DNA of 64,000 bases from Hydrogenispora ethanolica (GCF_004340685.1 NZ_SLUN01000024.1:27886-91885); one strand, 5' to 3'. Shown: positions 9,333-19,544, numbered from the stretch's first letter. Notes: generated by a model not told the origin, from the sequence alone. A program made the numbers and translations.

Positions 9333-10661
9333 TTATTTTTTGATTTCTTTCTTTTTTAAAATCCCATCCGTCAGCGCTTTTTCCAAAGCATCATTGTAAC
9401 GTTTGTTCAGTTCCCGAATGGCTTTGTCAAAATCGCCTTTGCCCGCATAACTTTTAATAAACTCATCGGTGATGACACGATCCCGGTTATCACCCATCAG
9501 TGTAATGGCGGTATGCGGTTCAACGCGCAATGGAATATATTTTGATTCATTGGCCTGTAAATATTGGAAAAGGGCTTTATTCTGCGGCGGGTTTGGTTCA
9601 ACATTGCTCTTATACGTAATCGGCCCAATATTGAAATCGTAATTGGCGTCAGCGTTCGCAACTAAAAACTGATAGAATTTCTTAGCCGCAGCTCTATTTT
9701 TCGAGGCGGCATTAATCACCATTTGCCCTTGATAATAAGCATAGCCTTTTTTAAAGGTTTCGCCTTTTAAAACAGGAACATCGGCGAATCCCCAGTCAGA
9801 ATTGATCGCTAAAGTAACTCCATAAAGCGCAGTCGTCCAACTCCCATCAAAATACATGCCAATTTTTCCTTCGGCAAATTTGGAACGCAATTGTTCGATT
9901 CCCAAAGTTGTTTCCCCCGGATAAAACGAACCATCTTTTTTCATTCCCAGAAAAATATCCAAATACTTTTTATGACCGGAAAAATCAAATTTACCGCTGC
10001 GATAGTCATAGCCATATGCGCCGCTTTTATCAGCGGCGACGCTCATCATATCAATAGTACGCCACCAATAATTCCCGATCCCAAGCCCAATTCCAAAGCC
10101 ATAAAAATCTCCTTTACCAGCGGCTGTTATTTTTTTCGCGTATTCCCGGACCTCCTCAAGTGTTTTGGGCGGATTGTTCGGGCTTAGGCCGGCTTTTTTA
10201 AAGAGATCTTTATTATATACAAGTTGGAAAAAGTACTTCACAGCCGGAACGGAATAGATTTTATTTTGATAAAAAAGATCGTTGCATTTAAAAATACCTG
10301 GATCTAAATTAGCCTTTAGCTTTTTTGCAATATCATCAACCGGAACAATTACCTTATTGGCGGCATATTGAGCCACTGTGCTAGTACCGGCGGCAGTGTT
10401 GGACTCAAATAAATCCGGAGCGTCATTTACGGCCAAAGCCATCTTCAAAGCGTTACCATAATTCTCGCCTTGCAGCTGAACATCGACCACGATATCTTTT
10501 TGACTGGCATTAAAGCGTTTTGCAGCTAATGTTAAATAGTTCTCCGTGGCGGTCGCTCTCATCCATGCCTTTAATTTAACCGGTTCTTTCGCTTCTACCA
10601 AACAGGAACCCGCCATGATAATAAGCAATACCAAAAATAAAGTATTTATCGCTCTTTTCAC
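9333..10661 (-). CDS. ABC transporter sugar-binding lipoprotein (family 1 extracellular solute-binding)
   Basis: A 442-residue extracytoplasmic binding protein capturing the sugar for the two adjacent permeases. The GTG at 10661 is chosen as start: it has GGAG 7 bases upstream and places a basic stretch (VKR) before a hydrophobic segment ending in a lipobox-like LIIMAGSC. A longer reading to 10763 would put about 34 extra residues before the signal peptide. The mature part shows features of the MalE-like fold (RFNASQKDIVVDVQ, KIGMYFDGSW). It is the first gene of the operon and is divergent from the YesN/YesM pair, which probably controls it. Ligand unknown; downstream enzymes suggest xylo-, galacto- or glucosides. 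Confidence 0.88.
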   Translation of the reverse strand: MKRAINTLFLVLLIIMAGSCLVEAKEPVKLKAWMRATATENYLTLAAKRFNASQKDIVVDVQLQGENYGNALKMALAVNDAPDLFESNTAAGTSTVAQYAANKVIVPVDDIAKKLKANLDPGIFKCNDLFYQNKIYSVPAVKYFFQLVYNKDLFKKAGLSPNNPPKTLEEVREYAKKITAAGKGDFYGFGIGLGIGNYWWRTIDMMSVAADKSGAYGYDYRSGKFDFSGHKKYLDIFLGMKKDGSFYPGETTLGIEQLRSKFAEGKIGMYFDGSWTTALYGVTLAINSDWGFADVPVLKGETFKKGYAYYQGQMVINAASKNRAAAKKFYQFLVANADANYDFNIGPITYKSNVEPNPPQNKALFQYLQANESKYIPLRVEPHTAITLMGDNRDRVITDEFIKSYAGKGDFDKAIRELNKRYNDALEKALTDGILKKKEIKK

Positions 10662-10766
10662 TCTTCGTCTCCATCCCTTCGCATTTTTTAAGGTACCTTT
10701 AACTAAATTATAAAGATCCCGCCCGCCGACCACAATCTGTGTTCGGATTACAAAAGGTTTCATTTT

Positions 10767-10796
10767 ATCATATTAGGTTTCTTTTTTTGACTGCAA
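10767..10796 (-). promoter_or_regulatory. Candidate promoter of the sugar-import operon
   Basis: On the minus strand TTGCAG (10791-10796) and TATGAT (10767-10772) are separated by 18 bases, about 105 bases upstream of the binding-protein start. The spacing and -10 box are good; the -35 box is weak, as expected for an activator-dependent promoter. The shared 250-bp divergent region also has TATAAT at 10865-10870 reading toward the regulator gene and a GGATG/CATCC inverted repeat at 10842-10855. Confidence 0.4.
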
Positions 10797-10909
10797 ATTT
10801 ATAAATTCCCAGCTAAATTGATTTTCAAAATATCCGTCGGCGGATGTGGGCATCCATTCTATGATATAATTATAAAGTAAAAGTCTAAAACTCGTGGGGA
10901 GGGACATAT

Positions 10910-11662
10910 TTGTATAAGCTCCTCATTGTCGATGATGAATATCAAATTCGTAACGGTTTAGCAACCTATTTTCCATGGAATGAAATTGGTTTTGAAGTAG
11001 TGGGACAGGCTGAAAATGGGATCAAAGCCCTGGAGTTTATCCGGACAACTCCGGTCGATATTATCTTAGCCGATATTGTAATGCCGATGATGAACGGCAT
11101 AGAGTTGGCGAAAGAGCTAAATCAGAGAGACAGCAAGATTAAGTTGATATTCTTAAGCGGTTATCAGGATTTTGAATATGCTCAACAAGCTGTAAATTTG
11201 GGGGTTAAAAAGTATATTGTCAAATCAACCAAATTCGATGAACTGGCCCGTGTTTTCTCATCTTTAAAAAAAGAACTCGATCAGGAGTTTTTTCCGGAAA
11301 AACCGCTCTCTCAGAATTCACTATCCCAAAGCGGCCAAAATTATAATCAAAAAATTATCGCCTCTGTCAAAAAGTATGTCACTGAAAATTATCAAGAAGC
11401 CACATTATATAGTGCCGCCAGCCTCATTAAAATGAATCCGTTTTATCTCAGCCGTTTTTTTAAACAAGAGACCGGAACGAATTTCTCCGATTTTTTGTTG
11501 GCGGTGAAGATGCAAAAAGCCACTGAATTTTTGCAAGACGTTTCGCAAAGCATCGATGATGTTAGCAAGGCGGTTGGCTATAATAGTCCCAAAAATTTTA
11601 CCCGAACCTTTAAAAGTTTTTATGGTAAAAGTCCCCGGGAATTCAGGAAGGAAAATCATTGA
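10910..11662 (+). CDS. YesN-type response regulator, short form (REC + AraC HTH)
   Basis: A 250-residue regulator. Residues 1-120 are a receiver domain with the acidic pocket D8/D9 and phospho-acceptor D55 (ADIVMPMMNG); residues 150-248 carry two AraC-type helix-turn-helix motifs. The long middle domain found in most YesN proteins is missing, leaving only a 25-residue linker. Start is TTG at 10910 with GGGGAGGG 6 bases upstream. It is followed 6 bp later by its partner kinase and is divergent from the sugar-import operon, its likely target. Confidence 0.9.
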   Translation: MYKLLIVDDEYQIRNGLATYFPWNEIGFEVVGQAENGIKALEFIRTTPVDIILADIVMPMMNGIELAKELNQRDSKIKLIFLSGYQDFEYAQQAVNLGVKKYIVKSTKFDELARVFSSLKKELDQEFFPEKPLSQNSLSQSGQNYNQKIIASVKKYVTENYQEATLYSAASLIKMNPFYLSRFFKQETGTNFSDFLLAVKMQKATEFLQDVSQSIDDVSKAVGYNSPKNFTRTFKSFYGKSPREFRKENH

Positions 11663-11668
11663 TCATTC

Positions 11669-13456
11669 ATGAAAAAACTGATGAATTGGCAATTTATCAT
11701 CAAAAACTTTTGCCGATATTTCGCCCCCGTTTTCTTTCCTTTGATCATCTTGGGCATCTTTCTGAATTTTTCTACCCGGAATTATCTAGTCAATGAAACA
11801 AACCGGAAGGATCTCCTCATTTTACAAAATATCCAGAATTATACCGATGAATTCTTTTTGATATTAAACCGGCTCCGGCTTGATTTTGAAATTGAAAACT
11901 CCTTGCAAACCTTGTTAGCCAACACTTTACGCCAATCCACCGATAACTTTGAGGCCTTTCAAGCGATCGAACTGTTAAAAAATATCGCTTATAATCATAC
12001 GAACTACAATTTGGCAGTGAAATCGATTTATTTATATATTGATAACCCTTCGGAGGCATTTATCAGTTCCGACCAGGGCTACTCCCGGATTCGAGATTAT
12101 TATGACCCTTTATGGCTTAAAAGTTATCAATTGCTCCGGAATACTTCCCAAAACACATGGGTAGAAACACGTAAAGTGAATGACTCTACTTTCTCCTCTC
12201 TCAATCAGAAAAAAATCATCACAATTTTTCAGAAATTTTCCCAATCCATCAGTAGTAAAAATGCCGGAGTCATTGTTTTAAACATATCCCGGAACAACCT
12301 GCTTGCCAAAATCAAGTCGATCCCGCAGATCAAAAACCAGACTATCATGATCTGTGATAACCAAAATCAACCCATTCTCGTCACCGGAAAGCAAGTTGTC
12401 ATGGAGCAAACAACGATCGATAAGATTTTTAAGTCTGAAGATAGTTTATTTCACATCGGTTCCCGCTCCTATATTGCTACGAAAAGAGTCGTATCCAATT
12501 ATAAGTGGGGTTTAATCATTCTCACTCCGACCCAACAAGTTTTCAACCGTCCGACGCAACTGGTTTTTTTAACGGTGATGGTCTTTGGCGCATCAATCTT
12601 AATCGGTTTATTTATTGCGGCCTACATGACCAAAACCAATTATCAGCGATTGGACGCGATTGTAAAAACCTTTCAGTCGGCTGAAACCGGCAAACATTTT
12701 CCCCAACCATCGCCGCAAATGAAGGATGAATATGATTTTATCCTCCAAAATATTATTACCACCTTTGTGGAGCAGAAGTTTTTGAAAACCCAATTAGCTG
12801 AAAAAATGTACCGGTTAAAATATCTAGAGTTACTGGCACTACAAGCCCAGATCAATCCGCATTTTTTATTTAATACTCTTAAAACGATTTACTGGATGAA
12901 CCTGGCGCAAACATCCGGAAAACCCAGCAATGTCAGCCGGATGATTGAAAATTTAAGCGACATTCTTTATTATGCTTTGGGTAATCCTGAGAAGCTGGTG
13001 ACCTTGGAGGCAGAGATTAAAAATTGTATCAGTTACATCGAGATTCAATCCGAACGCTATCCCGATAAATTTGAGGTTTTTTGGGATTATGATGAATCCA
13101 TCCTGGAGAACCAGGTCCCCAAATTAATTTTGCAACCTTTAATCGAAAACAGCATTTATCATGGCATTAAAGAAAAGATGGGGCGTTGCGTTTTGAAGAT
13201 TCGCATATCCCTCCATAACGATCGGATCAAAATTGCGGTGCTGGATAACGGGATTGGAATCACTCCGGAAAAATTAAAGGAAATTCGCGCCCGTTTTTCT
13301 CAAAAAACGGATTCATCCGAGCATATCGGCCTTATCAATACTTACAAACGGCTGTCCTTGGTATATAATGAAAATTTCAAAATGGTCATCCGAAGTAAAT
13401 ATCAATCCGGTACGGTCGTATTCATCGATTTACCGAGGAATTTTTCCGCATCGTAG
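11669..13456 (+). CDS. YesM-type sensor histidine kinase
   Basis: A 595-residue membrane kinase with a transmembrane helix near residues 15-35, an extracytoplasmic sensor region of about 250 residues, a second helix near 290-315, then a HAMP-like linker. The His_kinase domain carries the phospho-accepting H398 in QINPHFLFNT, and the ATPase domain has LDNGIGI near residue 530. It phosphorylates the YesN-type regulator encoded just upstream. The start at 11669 has only a distant purine-rich stretch; ATG codon 5 is an alternative. Family knowledge indicates sensing of a carbohydrate, either directly or through the adjacent binding protein. Confidence 0.9.
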   Translation: MKKLMNWQFIIKNFCRYFAPVFFPLIILGIFLNFSTRNYLVNETNRKDLLILQNIQNYTDEFFLILNRLRLDFEIENSLQTLLANTLRQSTDNFEAFQAIELLKNIAYNHTNYNLAVKSIYLYIDNPSEAFISSDQGYSRIRDYYDPLWLKSYQLLRNTSQNTWVETRKVNDSTFSSLNQKKIITIFQKFSQSISSKNAGVIVLNISRNNLLAKIKSIPQIKNQTIMICDNQNQPILVTGKQVVMEQTTIDKIFKSEDSLFHIGSRSYIATKRVVSNYKWGLIILTPTQQVFNRPTQLVFLTVMVFGASILIGLFIAAYMTKTNYQRLDAIVKTFQSAETGKHFPQPSPQMKDEYDFILQNIITTFVEQKFLKTQLAEKMYRLKYLELLALQAQINPHFLFNTLKTIYWMNLAQTSGKPSNVSRMIENLSDILYYALGNPEKLVTLEAEIKNCISYIEIQSERYPDKFEVFWDYDESILENQVPKLILQPLIENSIYHGIKEKMGRCVLKIRISLHNDRIKIAVLDNGIGITPEKLKEIRARFSQKTDSSEHIGLINTYKRLSLVYNENFKMVIRSKYQSGTVVFIDLPRNFSAS

Positions 13457-13598
13457 TTTCCTTGCGATTTATGTTGGTAACCTCTGGGACCAATTGGAAC
13501 GATTCGCCTTACTGCAAGCTGCAGGAATTTCCCGTCATTTTTGCTTCGCTGAACGACCCCAAAGCCCGGCGGGATCTAAAAATTCAAAACAAGCCCGA

Positions 13599-13872
13599 TG
13601 ACTGAAGTTCACCAGACTTTTTTGACCGTTGCCCCGCTGGCTCAACCCCGCTTTGGGTGGGACGTTTACTTTCTTTGGCGGTTCATCGTTTCAGATGAAC
13701 AAAAAGGGTAAAAAACAAACGCCTCCGTTTCTCTTTTTGGGCATCCGTCAAAGCGCATCCGTCGCGGGTCACGAATAGATCTCCGTTATTATAACCTTTG
13801 GTCGGTGATACCGAATTCGCGCCAGGTGGATTTGGGGAAGAGCCGTTTCACTTGGGCGGGTGGGAGCTGGAA
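13599..13872 (-). pseudogene. 3' remnant of a paralogue of the 128-residue coiled-coil protein, with its downstream region
   Basis: This stretch matches 45242-45507 closely over its whole length, including the degenerate copy of the terminator-like sequence at 13600-13632. Only about the last 24 codons of the gene survive (13795-13866, reading ...FPKSTWREFGITDQRL then stop). It is directly followed by a 63-bp repeat cassette. The rest of the gap 13457-13598 shows no gene. Confidence 0.8.
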
Positions 13873-13914
13873 AGTTGAGGCGTGGCGGGATGATTCCCTT
13901 CTGATTTTACGCAA

Positions 13915-14626
13915 TTTAGCCGCACTTCCCCGACTTATCCACAACCAAAACCATCAACCACGTTAAACGGATCCGTTTATCCACAAAAACAGCTCGCTTA
14001 TCCACAAAAAGAGCTTGCTGAACGACTGAGCGAGCTCTCTCATTCACAAAAACAGCTCGCTTATCCACAAAAAGAGCTTGCTGAACGACTGAGCGAGCTC
14101 TCTCATTCACAAAACAAGCTCGCTCATCCACAAAAAGAGCTTGCTGAACGACTGAGCAAGCTCTCTCATTCACAAAACCAGCTCGCTCATCCACAAAAAG
14201 AGCTTGCTGAACAACTGAGCGAGCTCTCTCATTCACAAAACCAGCTCGCTTATCCACAAAAAGAGCTTGCTGAACGACTGAACAAGCTCTCTCATTCACA
14301 AAACCAGCTCGCTCATCCACAAAAAGAGCTTACCCGGCGACTGAATGAGCTCTCTCATTCACAAAACCAGCTCGCTCATCCACAAAAAGAGCTTGCTGAA
14401 CGACTGAATGAGCTCTCTCATTCACAAAACCAGCTCGCTCATCCACAAAAAGAGCTTACCCGGCGACTGAATGAGCTCTTTCAGTCACCCAAAGCGATCC
14501 GTCACTCGCAAAATGAGCTCTTTCGGCTCCTCAACCCGGTCACGCATCCGCAAAGCGACGCCAAAAAACAGAGAGCCCATCCTTTGAGCTCTCGGCATCG
14601 TGGCGATTACAGCTTTGAAACTTCAT
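13915..14626. repeat. 63-bp tandem repeat cassette, copy 1 (leader, 8 units, trailer)
   Basis: Eight units of exactly 63 bp, with the motif GAGCTT starting at 14011, 14074, 14137, 14200, 14263, 14326, 14389 and 14452. Each unit holds an inverted repeat GAGCTTGCT / AGCRAGCTC and a box TTATCCACA or TCATCCACA. A leader (13915-14000) and trailer (14480-14626) are shared with the cassette at 55360. Exact TTATCCACA boxes occur at 13935, 13977, 13998, 14061 and near 14250. Because 63 is divisible by 3, long open frames appear on both strands, but they are not conserved between cassettes. The gap 14627-14766 shows nothing further. Confidence 0.9.
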
Positions 14627-14766
14627 GAAAACAACGCTAACGCTTTTAAAGCAATCTTTTCAGCAGCCTTCACCGGACTAAAGACCGGCTTCATCCCTTC
14701 CTTCACTGAGCTTGTTGTATTCACCCCGGCTTTCAGGATTATCCCGAGCTTTATCTCGAGTACCGT

Positions 14767-17517
14767 TTAATACTTCCCATCGTCGAACGGCATCCTGGCG
14801 GAGATCTTCTGCTCCGCCGGTTTGGGCAGCTTGCGCGTCTCCGTTTGAGACGCCGGACGCTCGACTGCGTTTTTCAACTTAAACCGCTGCACCATTTCTT
14901 TGAGCATCTCGGCCTGACCGGCCAGTTCCTCACTGGTCGCCGCGCTTTGTTGCGAGGTTGCGGTATTGGTCTGGGTCACTTGGGCAATCTGGTTGATTCC
15001 CTGATTAACCTGGGAAATCCCCGTGGCCTGTTCATTAGAGGCAATCGCAATATCCCTTACCAGATCGGCGGCTTTGGTGATGCCGTTCACAATCCGTTCC
15101 AAGGATTCGGCGGTTTCATTGGCGATCCGGGTCCCCGCTTCCACCCTTTGAATCGAGCTTTCAATCATTCCCGTCGTTTCTTTGGCGGCGTTGGCGCTCC
15201 GGGCCGCCAGATTACGCACTTCCTCGGCCACTACGGCGAATCCCTTGCCGTGTTGGCCGGCCCGGGCCGCTTCCACCGCCGCGTTGAGCGCTAAAATATT
15301 GGTCTGGAAGGCTATTTCATCAATGACCTTAATGATCTTGGAAATATTGGTCGACGATTCATTGATCGTCTTCATCGACTCCAGCATCTTTTGCATTTGT
15401 TCATTCCCGGCCCGTGCTTGCTCCTGGGCTTCTTTGGCCAGATGATTGGCTTGGGTGGCGCTTTCCGCGTTCCGTTTGGTCTGGGTCGCGATCTCGGTCA
15501 TCGACGAAGTAATCTCCTCCGTGGTGCTGGCCTGCTCCGAAGCGGCCTGTGACATCACCTGGCTGGAGGCGGAGACTTGTTGGGCACCACTTGCCACTTG
15601 ACTGGAGGCACTGTGGAACTCTCCCAATACCTCATTAAACGAGTCAATGGTTTTATTGACCGCTTGGGCAAGGATGGCATGATCGCCCCGATAATTCTCA
15701 CTGACTTCGACGGTCAGGTTGCCGGTAGCCATCTCCTGCAATACTTCGGAAGTCTCATCGATCGGCTCGATAATGGCATCGAGCGACCGGTTGAACCCGC
15801 CGACAATTTCTCGGTAGCCGCCTTCAAATTGTTCGCTGTTGCCGCGAATCTTCAAATCACCGCCTACCGCCGCCTCGCTGATCCGGTTCACCTCGGCGAT
15901 CAGGTCCCGGATGGCTTGCATCATCTTCATCACGGCCGGCACCATCTGGTCGTTTTCTGAACGTTTCCCGGTCTTTCGCAACTCTTCCAGACGGCTGATA
16001 TCCCCTTCGGATACCTTGATAAAATAATCCTGGATGGTCAGCAACTGCGAACGGACCAGGTTAATATTTTCAGCGAACTGGCGGAGCATCCCCTGATACT
16101 TGTCGGCTTGGATGGCTGACGTATAATCATTGACACTCAGCTTCTGCAAGATTTCATTCGCGTCGTTCAGGGGCAAAATGATCGCGTCCAAGGTTTCATT
16201 GATGCCGGTCACAATTTTCCGGTAATCCCCGTCGTGACGCTCCGCGTCGGCCCGTACCGACAAGTCGCCCTCGATGGCCGCTCCGGCCAGCATGTTGATA
16301 TCCTCGATGACATGGTGAATGTTTTGCGCCATGATATTCAGATTTTGCGTTAATACGTCCTGCTCCGATTTCATGGTCAATCGGACGTTGAGATCCCCGC
16401 CGGCGATTTGTTTGGCGGCCGAGGCTTTCTCGCGCAGGTCCTCGGTAATGTTTTGAACCGCGTGCGCTAATTTGCCAATTTCATCGGACCGGGCCAAAAA
16501 TACTTCCGGGGCGTTGATTTCTAAATTACCGATTGCGACTCCCCCTAAGTGAGCGACGGCTATCTCGATCGGGTTACTGATTTGATATGCCAAAAAATAA
16601 CTGATTACTCCGCCCACCACCAGAAAAATCAAGGAAATGAGCAGGACGATATTCCGCATATGATTCAGCGAAGCAAACACTTCACTTTTCGGCGTGGTCA
16701 GCGCCAGCGACCAACCGGTGCCGGGAACCGGGCAAAAGGCGATATATTTCACCACTCCCTGATAACGATACTCGGCGGCTCCTTTTTCTCCGGCGACCAT
16801 CCTGCGTTCAGCATTCGCCAATTCCTGCAACCCGGGATCGGTTTTAACATCTTCGAAAATATTATCCTGTTTCATTACTTTTTCGCGATCATAATGCGCG
16901 ATGCTGGTCCCTTGTTTATTGATCATAAAAGCTTTTCCTTCTTTGCCGTAACCGACATCCGCGATGATTTTACTTAGCCCGTCTCCGTCACTGCTTAATA
17001 ACAGGACGCCGATAATTTTTTGGGCCTTATTTTTAAGGGGTACTCCTTGAATAACTACCATTTTGCCGGTGGTCTTACTGAGCAGCGGATCGGAGATGGC
17101 GTCCCGGCCTTGCATGATTTGCTTGAAATACTCCCGGTCCGCTATATTCACGGTATCTCCGTCCGTATTCCAGCCGTCGCCGCGGGTATCGGCGACCGTC
17201 ATGCTGACATGGCCGCTATCCTCGGTGACTTTCGTTAAAAGCGCCATGATTTTATCCTTGTTCCCGGTAAAATCTTGAAACAGATCGACCTCGGCCAGGG
17301 ATTTGAGCTGGCTGAAATACTTACTAATCCGACCTTCAACGGTATTGGCGGCTTGAGAAGTGATTTCTTGTAAAGATTGATCCAGGTTCGTCTTCATTCC
17401 GGCTGAAGTAATCAAATACGAGCTCGCCGCCAGTCCGATACATACCGCGGTAATAATCGCCACGACTGAGACGGTGATTTGGAGTTTGATACTGTTAAAT
17501 TGCAGTCTTTTTTTCAT
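14767..17517 (-). CDS. Methyl-accepting chemotaxis protein with poly-HAMP region
   Basis: A 916-residue chemoreceptor. A transmembrane helix near residues 10-35 is followed by a periplasmic dCache-type sensor of about 250 residues, a second helix near 290-312, then a HAMP domain and at least three further HAMP-like units (residues about 370-630), an arrangement seen in poly-HAMP receptors. The signalling hairpin has the conserved tip [20 protein letters not shown]. The start at 17517 is preferred (AAGGAG 9 bases upstream); ATG at 17535 also has a site. It is followed in this orientation by nothing and preceded by a CheW gene, its likely coupling partner. No CheA gene is present here. Confidence 0.93.
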   Translation of the reverse strand: MKKRLQFNSIKLQITVSVVAIITAVCIGLAASSYLITSAGMKTNLDQSLQEITSQAANTVEGRISKYFSQLKSLAEVDLFQDFTGNKDKIMALLTKVTEDSGHVSMTVADTRGDGWNTDGDTVNIADREYFKQIMQGRDAISDPLLSKTTGKMVVIQGVPLKNKAQKIIGVLLLSSDGDGLSKIIADVGYGKEGKAFMINKQGTSIAHYDREKVMKQDNIFEDVKTDPGLQELANAERRMVAGEKGAAEYRYQGVVKYIAFCPVPGTGWSLALTTPKSEVFASLNHMRNIVLLISLIFLVVGGVISYFLAYQISNPIEIAVAHLGGVAIGNLEINAPEVFLARSDEIGKLAHAVQNITEDLREKASAAKQIAGGDLNVRLTMKSEQDVLTQNLNIMAQNIHHVIEDINMLAGAAIEGDLSVRADAERHDGDYRKIVTGINETLDAIILPLNDANEILQKLSVNDYTSAIQADKYQGMLRQFAENINLVRSQLLTIQDYFIKVSEGDISRLEELRKTGKRSENDQMVPAVMKMMQAIRDLIAEVNRISEAAVGGDLKIRGNSEQFEGGYREIVGGFNRSLDAIIEPIDETSEVLQEMATGNLTVEVSENYRGDHAILAQAVNKTIDSFNEVLGEFHSASSQVASGAQQVSASSQVMSQAASEQASTTEEITSSMTEIATQTKRNAESATQANHLAKEAQEQARAGNEQMQKMLESMKTINESSTNISKIIKVIDEIAFQTNILALNAAVEAARAGQHGKGFAVVAEEVRNLAARSANAAKETTGMIESSIQRVEAGTRIANETAESLERIVNGITKAADLVRDIAIASNEQATGISQVNQGINQIAQVTQTNTATSQQSAATSEELAGQAEMLKEMVQRFKLKNAVERPASQTETRKLPKPAEQKISARMPFDDGKY

Positions 17518-17574
17518 CGGTTTATGCTCCTTCATCTTTGTATTCCTTCCATGAGTAGCCCGGCTTGGATCAGC

Positions 17575-18078
17575 TTAAGCCTGTGCCGTAAGGGCATCCC
17601 ACTCCGCGACCGTTGCGCCGTTTACCAATCGATCGCAATCAAGCAGCAATTTTACCTGTTCCCCCACCTTCCCGATAGCTTTCATAAACCGGTTAGCCGC
17701 CACCCCCTGCAGCGAAGGCGGCATAACGATATCTTGCTCGGGAATGGTGGTGACTTCGGCAACTTCATCCACAATCAGCCCTAAAGTGACCGCTCCCGAA
17801 TGGACAATAATAATGCACGTTCGATCATGATAAGCGCGGTTTTCTTTTCGAAAGCGGATCCGCACATCCATCACCGGGACTATTCTCCCCCGCAAATTGA
17901 TGATCCCTTTCATGAAGTCGGGAAGCTCGGGAAGCTCTGTAATGGGTTGCAACCCGACAATCTCCGTAACATAATGAATGTCGAGCCCGTAAGTCTCTTC
18001 CCCGATCAGGAAGGTCAGAAACTTATCTTTCTGAGTATCTTCCTCCGATTCGTTTGAGATCAGCAGTCCATTCTCCAT
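17575..18078 (-). CDS. cheW: CheW-like chemotaxis coupling protein
   Basis: A 167-residue cytoplasmic adaptor linking chemoreceptors to the CheA kinase. A CheW domain fills residues 18-160, with the typical stretches FLIGEETYGLDI, MKGIINLRGRIVPVMD and LIVDEVAEV. The start at 18078 is chosen for GGGGGAGG 5 bases upstream; an upstream in-frame ATG at 18147 lacks a site. It precedes the chemoreceptor gene by 57 bp and is probably co-transcribed with it, suggesting a dedicated receptor-coupler pair. Confidence 0.92.
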   Translation of the reverse strand: MENGLLISNESEEDTQKDKFLTFLIGEETYGLDIHYVTEIVGLQPITELPELPDFMKGIINLRGRIVPVMDVRIRFRKENRAYHDRTCIIIVHSGAVTLGLIVDEVAEVTTIPEQDIVMPPSLQGVAANRFMKAIGKVGEQVKLLLDCDRLVNGATVAEWDALTAQA

Positions 18079-18255
18079 TTTTTCCTCCCCCAATTCTTTT
18101 TTTGCTTTGCAGTATATAGGCCATCTAACGAACGAAATCGTGTTCATTTTGGGCGCAATATTTTGAAATGATCTTGCAAACTCATACGTAACCAGGTTTT
18201 ACAGAAACATTTTTGGAATCAGACTGATCCTTGCCGCGCTAATTGTCTAAAACCT

Positions 18256-18601
18256 GACCTCCCCCCCTGTCCCCTCCCCGGCGGTATTTCATCCGTGAAC
18301 CGCCGGACTTTATCCTTCCTGGACATGGCCCGGCGGTATTTCATCCGTGAACCGCCGGACTTTATCCTTCCTGGACATGGCCCGGCGAAGTTATTTCTGA
18401 TGGTAGAATCGACGGGGAGGGGTGGATTGCCACAAACTATTGCCTATTTTGGGTTTCATCTTTGGCCTATTTCCGTAGATTTGATTCACGTAAAGACTTA
18501 CCTTTTGCATAAGCATTGGCCCAAGTTTCAAACGATTGACCCCTCCCCGTCGAATAAGCTGTCAGAATTAACTGCGCCGGGGAGGGGACCGGGGAGAGGT
18601 C
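18256..18601. repeat. Large nested palindromic element
   Basis: Outer arms at 18256-18283 and 18575-18601 are inverted copies (the innermost 15 bases, CGCCGGGGAGGGGAC, match exactly). A second, perfect 15-bp inverted pair lies inside (TCGACGGGGAGGGGT at 18409-18423, its complement at 18539-18553). No protein gene is convincing here. It resembles a non-autonomous element or extended stem-loop; the G/C-rich purine arms recall other palindromes in the window at 46057 and in family B. Confidence 0.7.
18281..18384. repeat. Two tandem copies of a 52-bp unit
   Basis: The 52 bases from 18281 are repeated without visible change from 18333. Each copy begins and ends in complementary CCGGCGG / CCGCCGG arms able to form a hairpin. 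The perfect identity points to a recent duplication inside the larger palindromic element. Confidence 0.85.
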
Positions 18602-18707
18602 GCTTTTGGGCTTGCTTTATCTCTCTATTGATCCCCAAAACCTTTTTGGTTCCGGCTTCGCCGGGATAGGATGAATTCAATAATCCGAACCAGCTTTTCC
18701 AGCCTTA

Positions 18708-18833
18708 AAAGCCATGTGATAAAGTCTTTCGAAATGAGATCAGCATACAAAAAGGTTAAATATCGACTTTATCATTGCTTTTCTGAGCTTTTGTGTTCAC
18801 CCTGACCTTCGGGCAGGTTTATCACAACGCTTT
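18708..18833. mobile_element. Family A MITE, copy 2 (126 bp, reverse orientation)
   Basis: Begins AAAGCCATGTGATAAAGTC and ends ATCACAACGCTTT, flanked by TA at 18706-18707 and 18834-18835. Orientation is opposite to the copy at 5513. It is slightly shorter than the other copies because of small internal deletions. Confidence 0.85.
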
Positions 18834-18938
18834 TAAAGCATGGCTGGAAAAGGGTAAAGAGTGGAATTTATTTCATCTTATCCAGCAAAGAAAATATGTC
18901 GCCAAGTTTTTTGTTCGGAATATTTAGTGCGACATATA

Positions 18939-19249
18939 TAGCTCCGCTCACTCACGAAAGGGATTGAAAGATAAGTCATGACGCCGCTGGACCTAACCCT
19001 CGCCCTTCCCCGGAGCAGCCTATGAAAGAAGATGTTTCAAGGGGAAGGGTAACCTTGGGCTTCGAATTCTAAGAGCTGCCTTATGACTTTTTTTAAGCAG
19101 AAACCGATGCTTTCGCAATGAAAGCATTTAGAGATCAGCGGCCATGGTTACCCTTCCCGTCGAACCGGCTTCCCTGAACAACTTCTCTAGGGAAGGGCGT
19201 GGGTTAGGTCCAAACCCCTATCATGCCTTGGTATTTTCCTGCGGAGCTA
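18939..19249. mobile_element. Family B element, copy 1 (truncated, 311 bp)
   Basis: Shares the inner palindrome (ACCTAACCCTCGCCCTTCCC ... and its complement) and the core GATGCTTTCGCAATG with the copies at 44048 and 62522, but its outer ends are short: TAGCTCCGC at 18939-18947 and GCGGAGCTA at 19241-19249. It shows the uninterrupted core where the copy at 62522 carries a MITE. Framed by ATATGTYGC-type hairpins on both sides. Confidence 0.8.
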
Positions 19250-19544
19250 TATGTTGCAACAAGTTTTTGTACATTCAAAATCATTGCAACATATTTCCTT
19301 GATTCATAGGTTGAAATAAATACCGTGATTTGCCCTTTTCCAGCCATGCTTCACGGATGGAAAAGCTTACTCAAATATTTATCTCATCCTATATATATAT
19401 GTTGCAATAAGTTTTTGTACATCCAAAATCATTGCAACATATTTCCTTGATTCATAAGTTGAAATAAATACCGTAAATTTCCCTTTTCCAGCCATGCTTC
19501 ACGGATGGAAAAGCTTACTCAAATATTTATTTCAACTTATATAG
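19249..19544. repeat. Two tandem copies of a 148-bp hairpin-forming unit
   Basis: The unit starting ATATGTTGCAA at 19249 is repeated from 19397 with few changes. Each copy holds a stem ATATGTTGC / GCAACATAT and a hairpin CTTTTCCA / TGGAAAAG. The second copy also has a perfect 15-bp inverted pair AAGTTGAAATAAATA / TATTTATTTCAACTT. A related ATATGTCGC / GCGACATAT hairpin precedes the family B copy at 18893-18937. The rest of the gap to the recombinase holds a further palindrome (about 19558-19652) but no gene. Confidence 0.8.

Noticed and set aside
13916..14320. 134-codon frame on the minus strand across the 63-bp array
   Set aside because: It exists because the repeat length is divisible by 3. 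Units with GGGTAAGCTC introduce stops, there is no ribosome binding site, and the other cassettes do not keep the same frame.
13915..14626. CRISPR array
   Set aside because: Units are contiguous with no unique spacers, and no cas genes are present.
18295..18669. 124-codon frame in the palindromic island
   Set aside because: Spans tandem and inverted repeats; no recognisable domain and no ribosome binding site.
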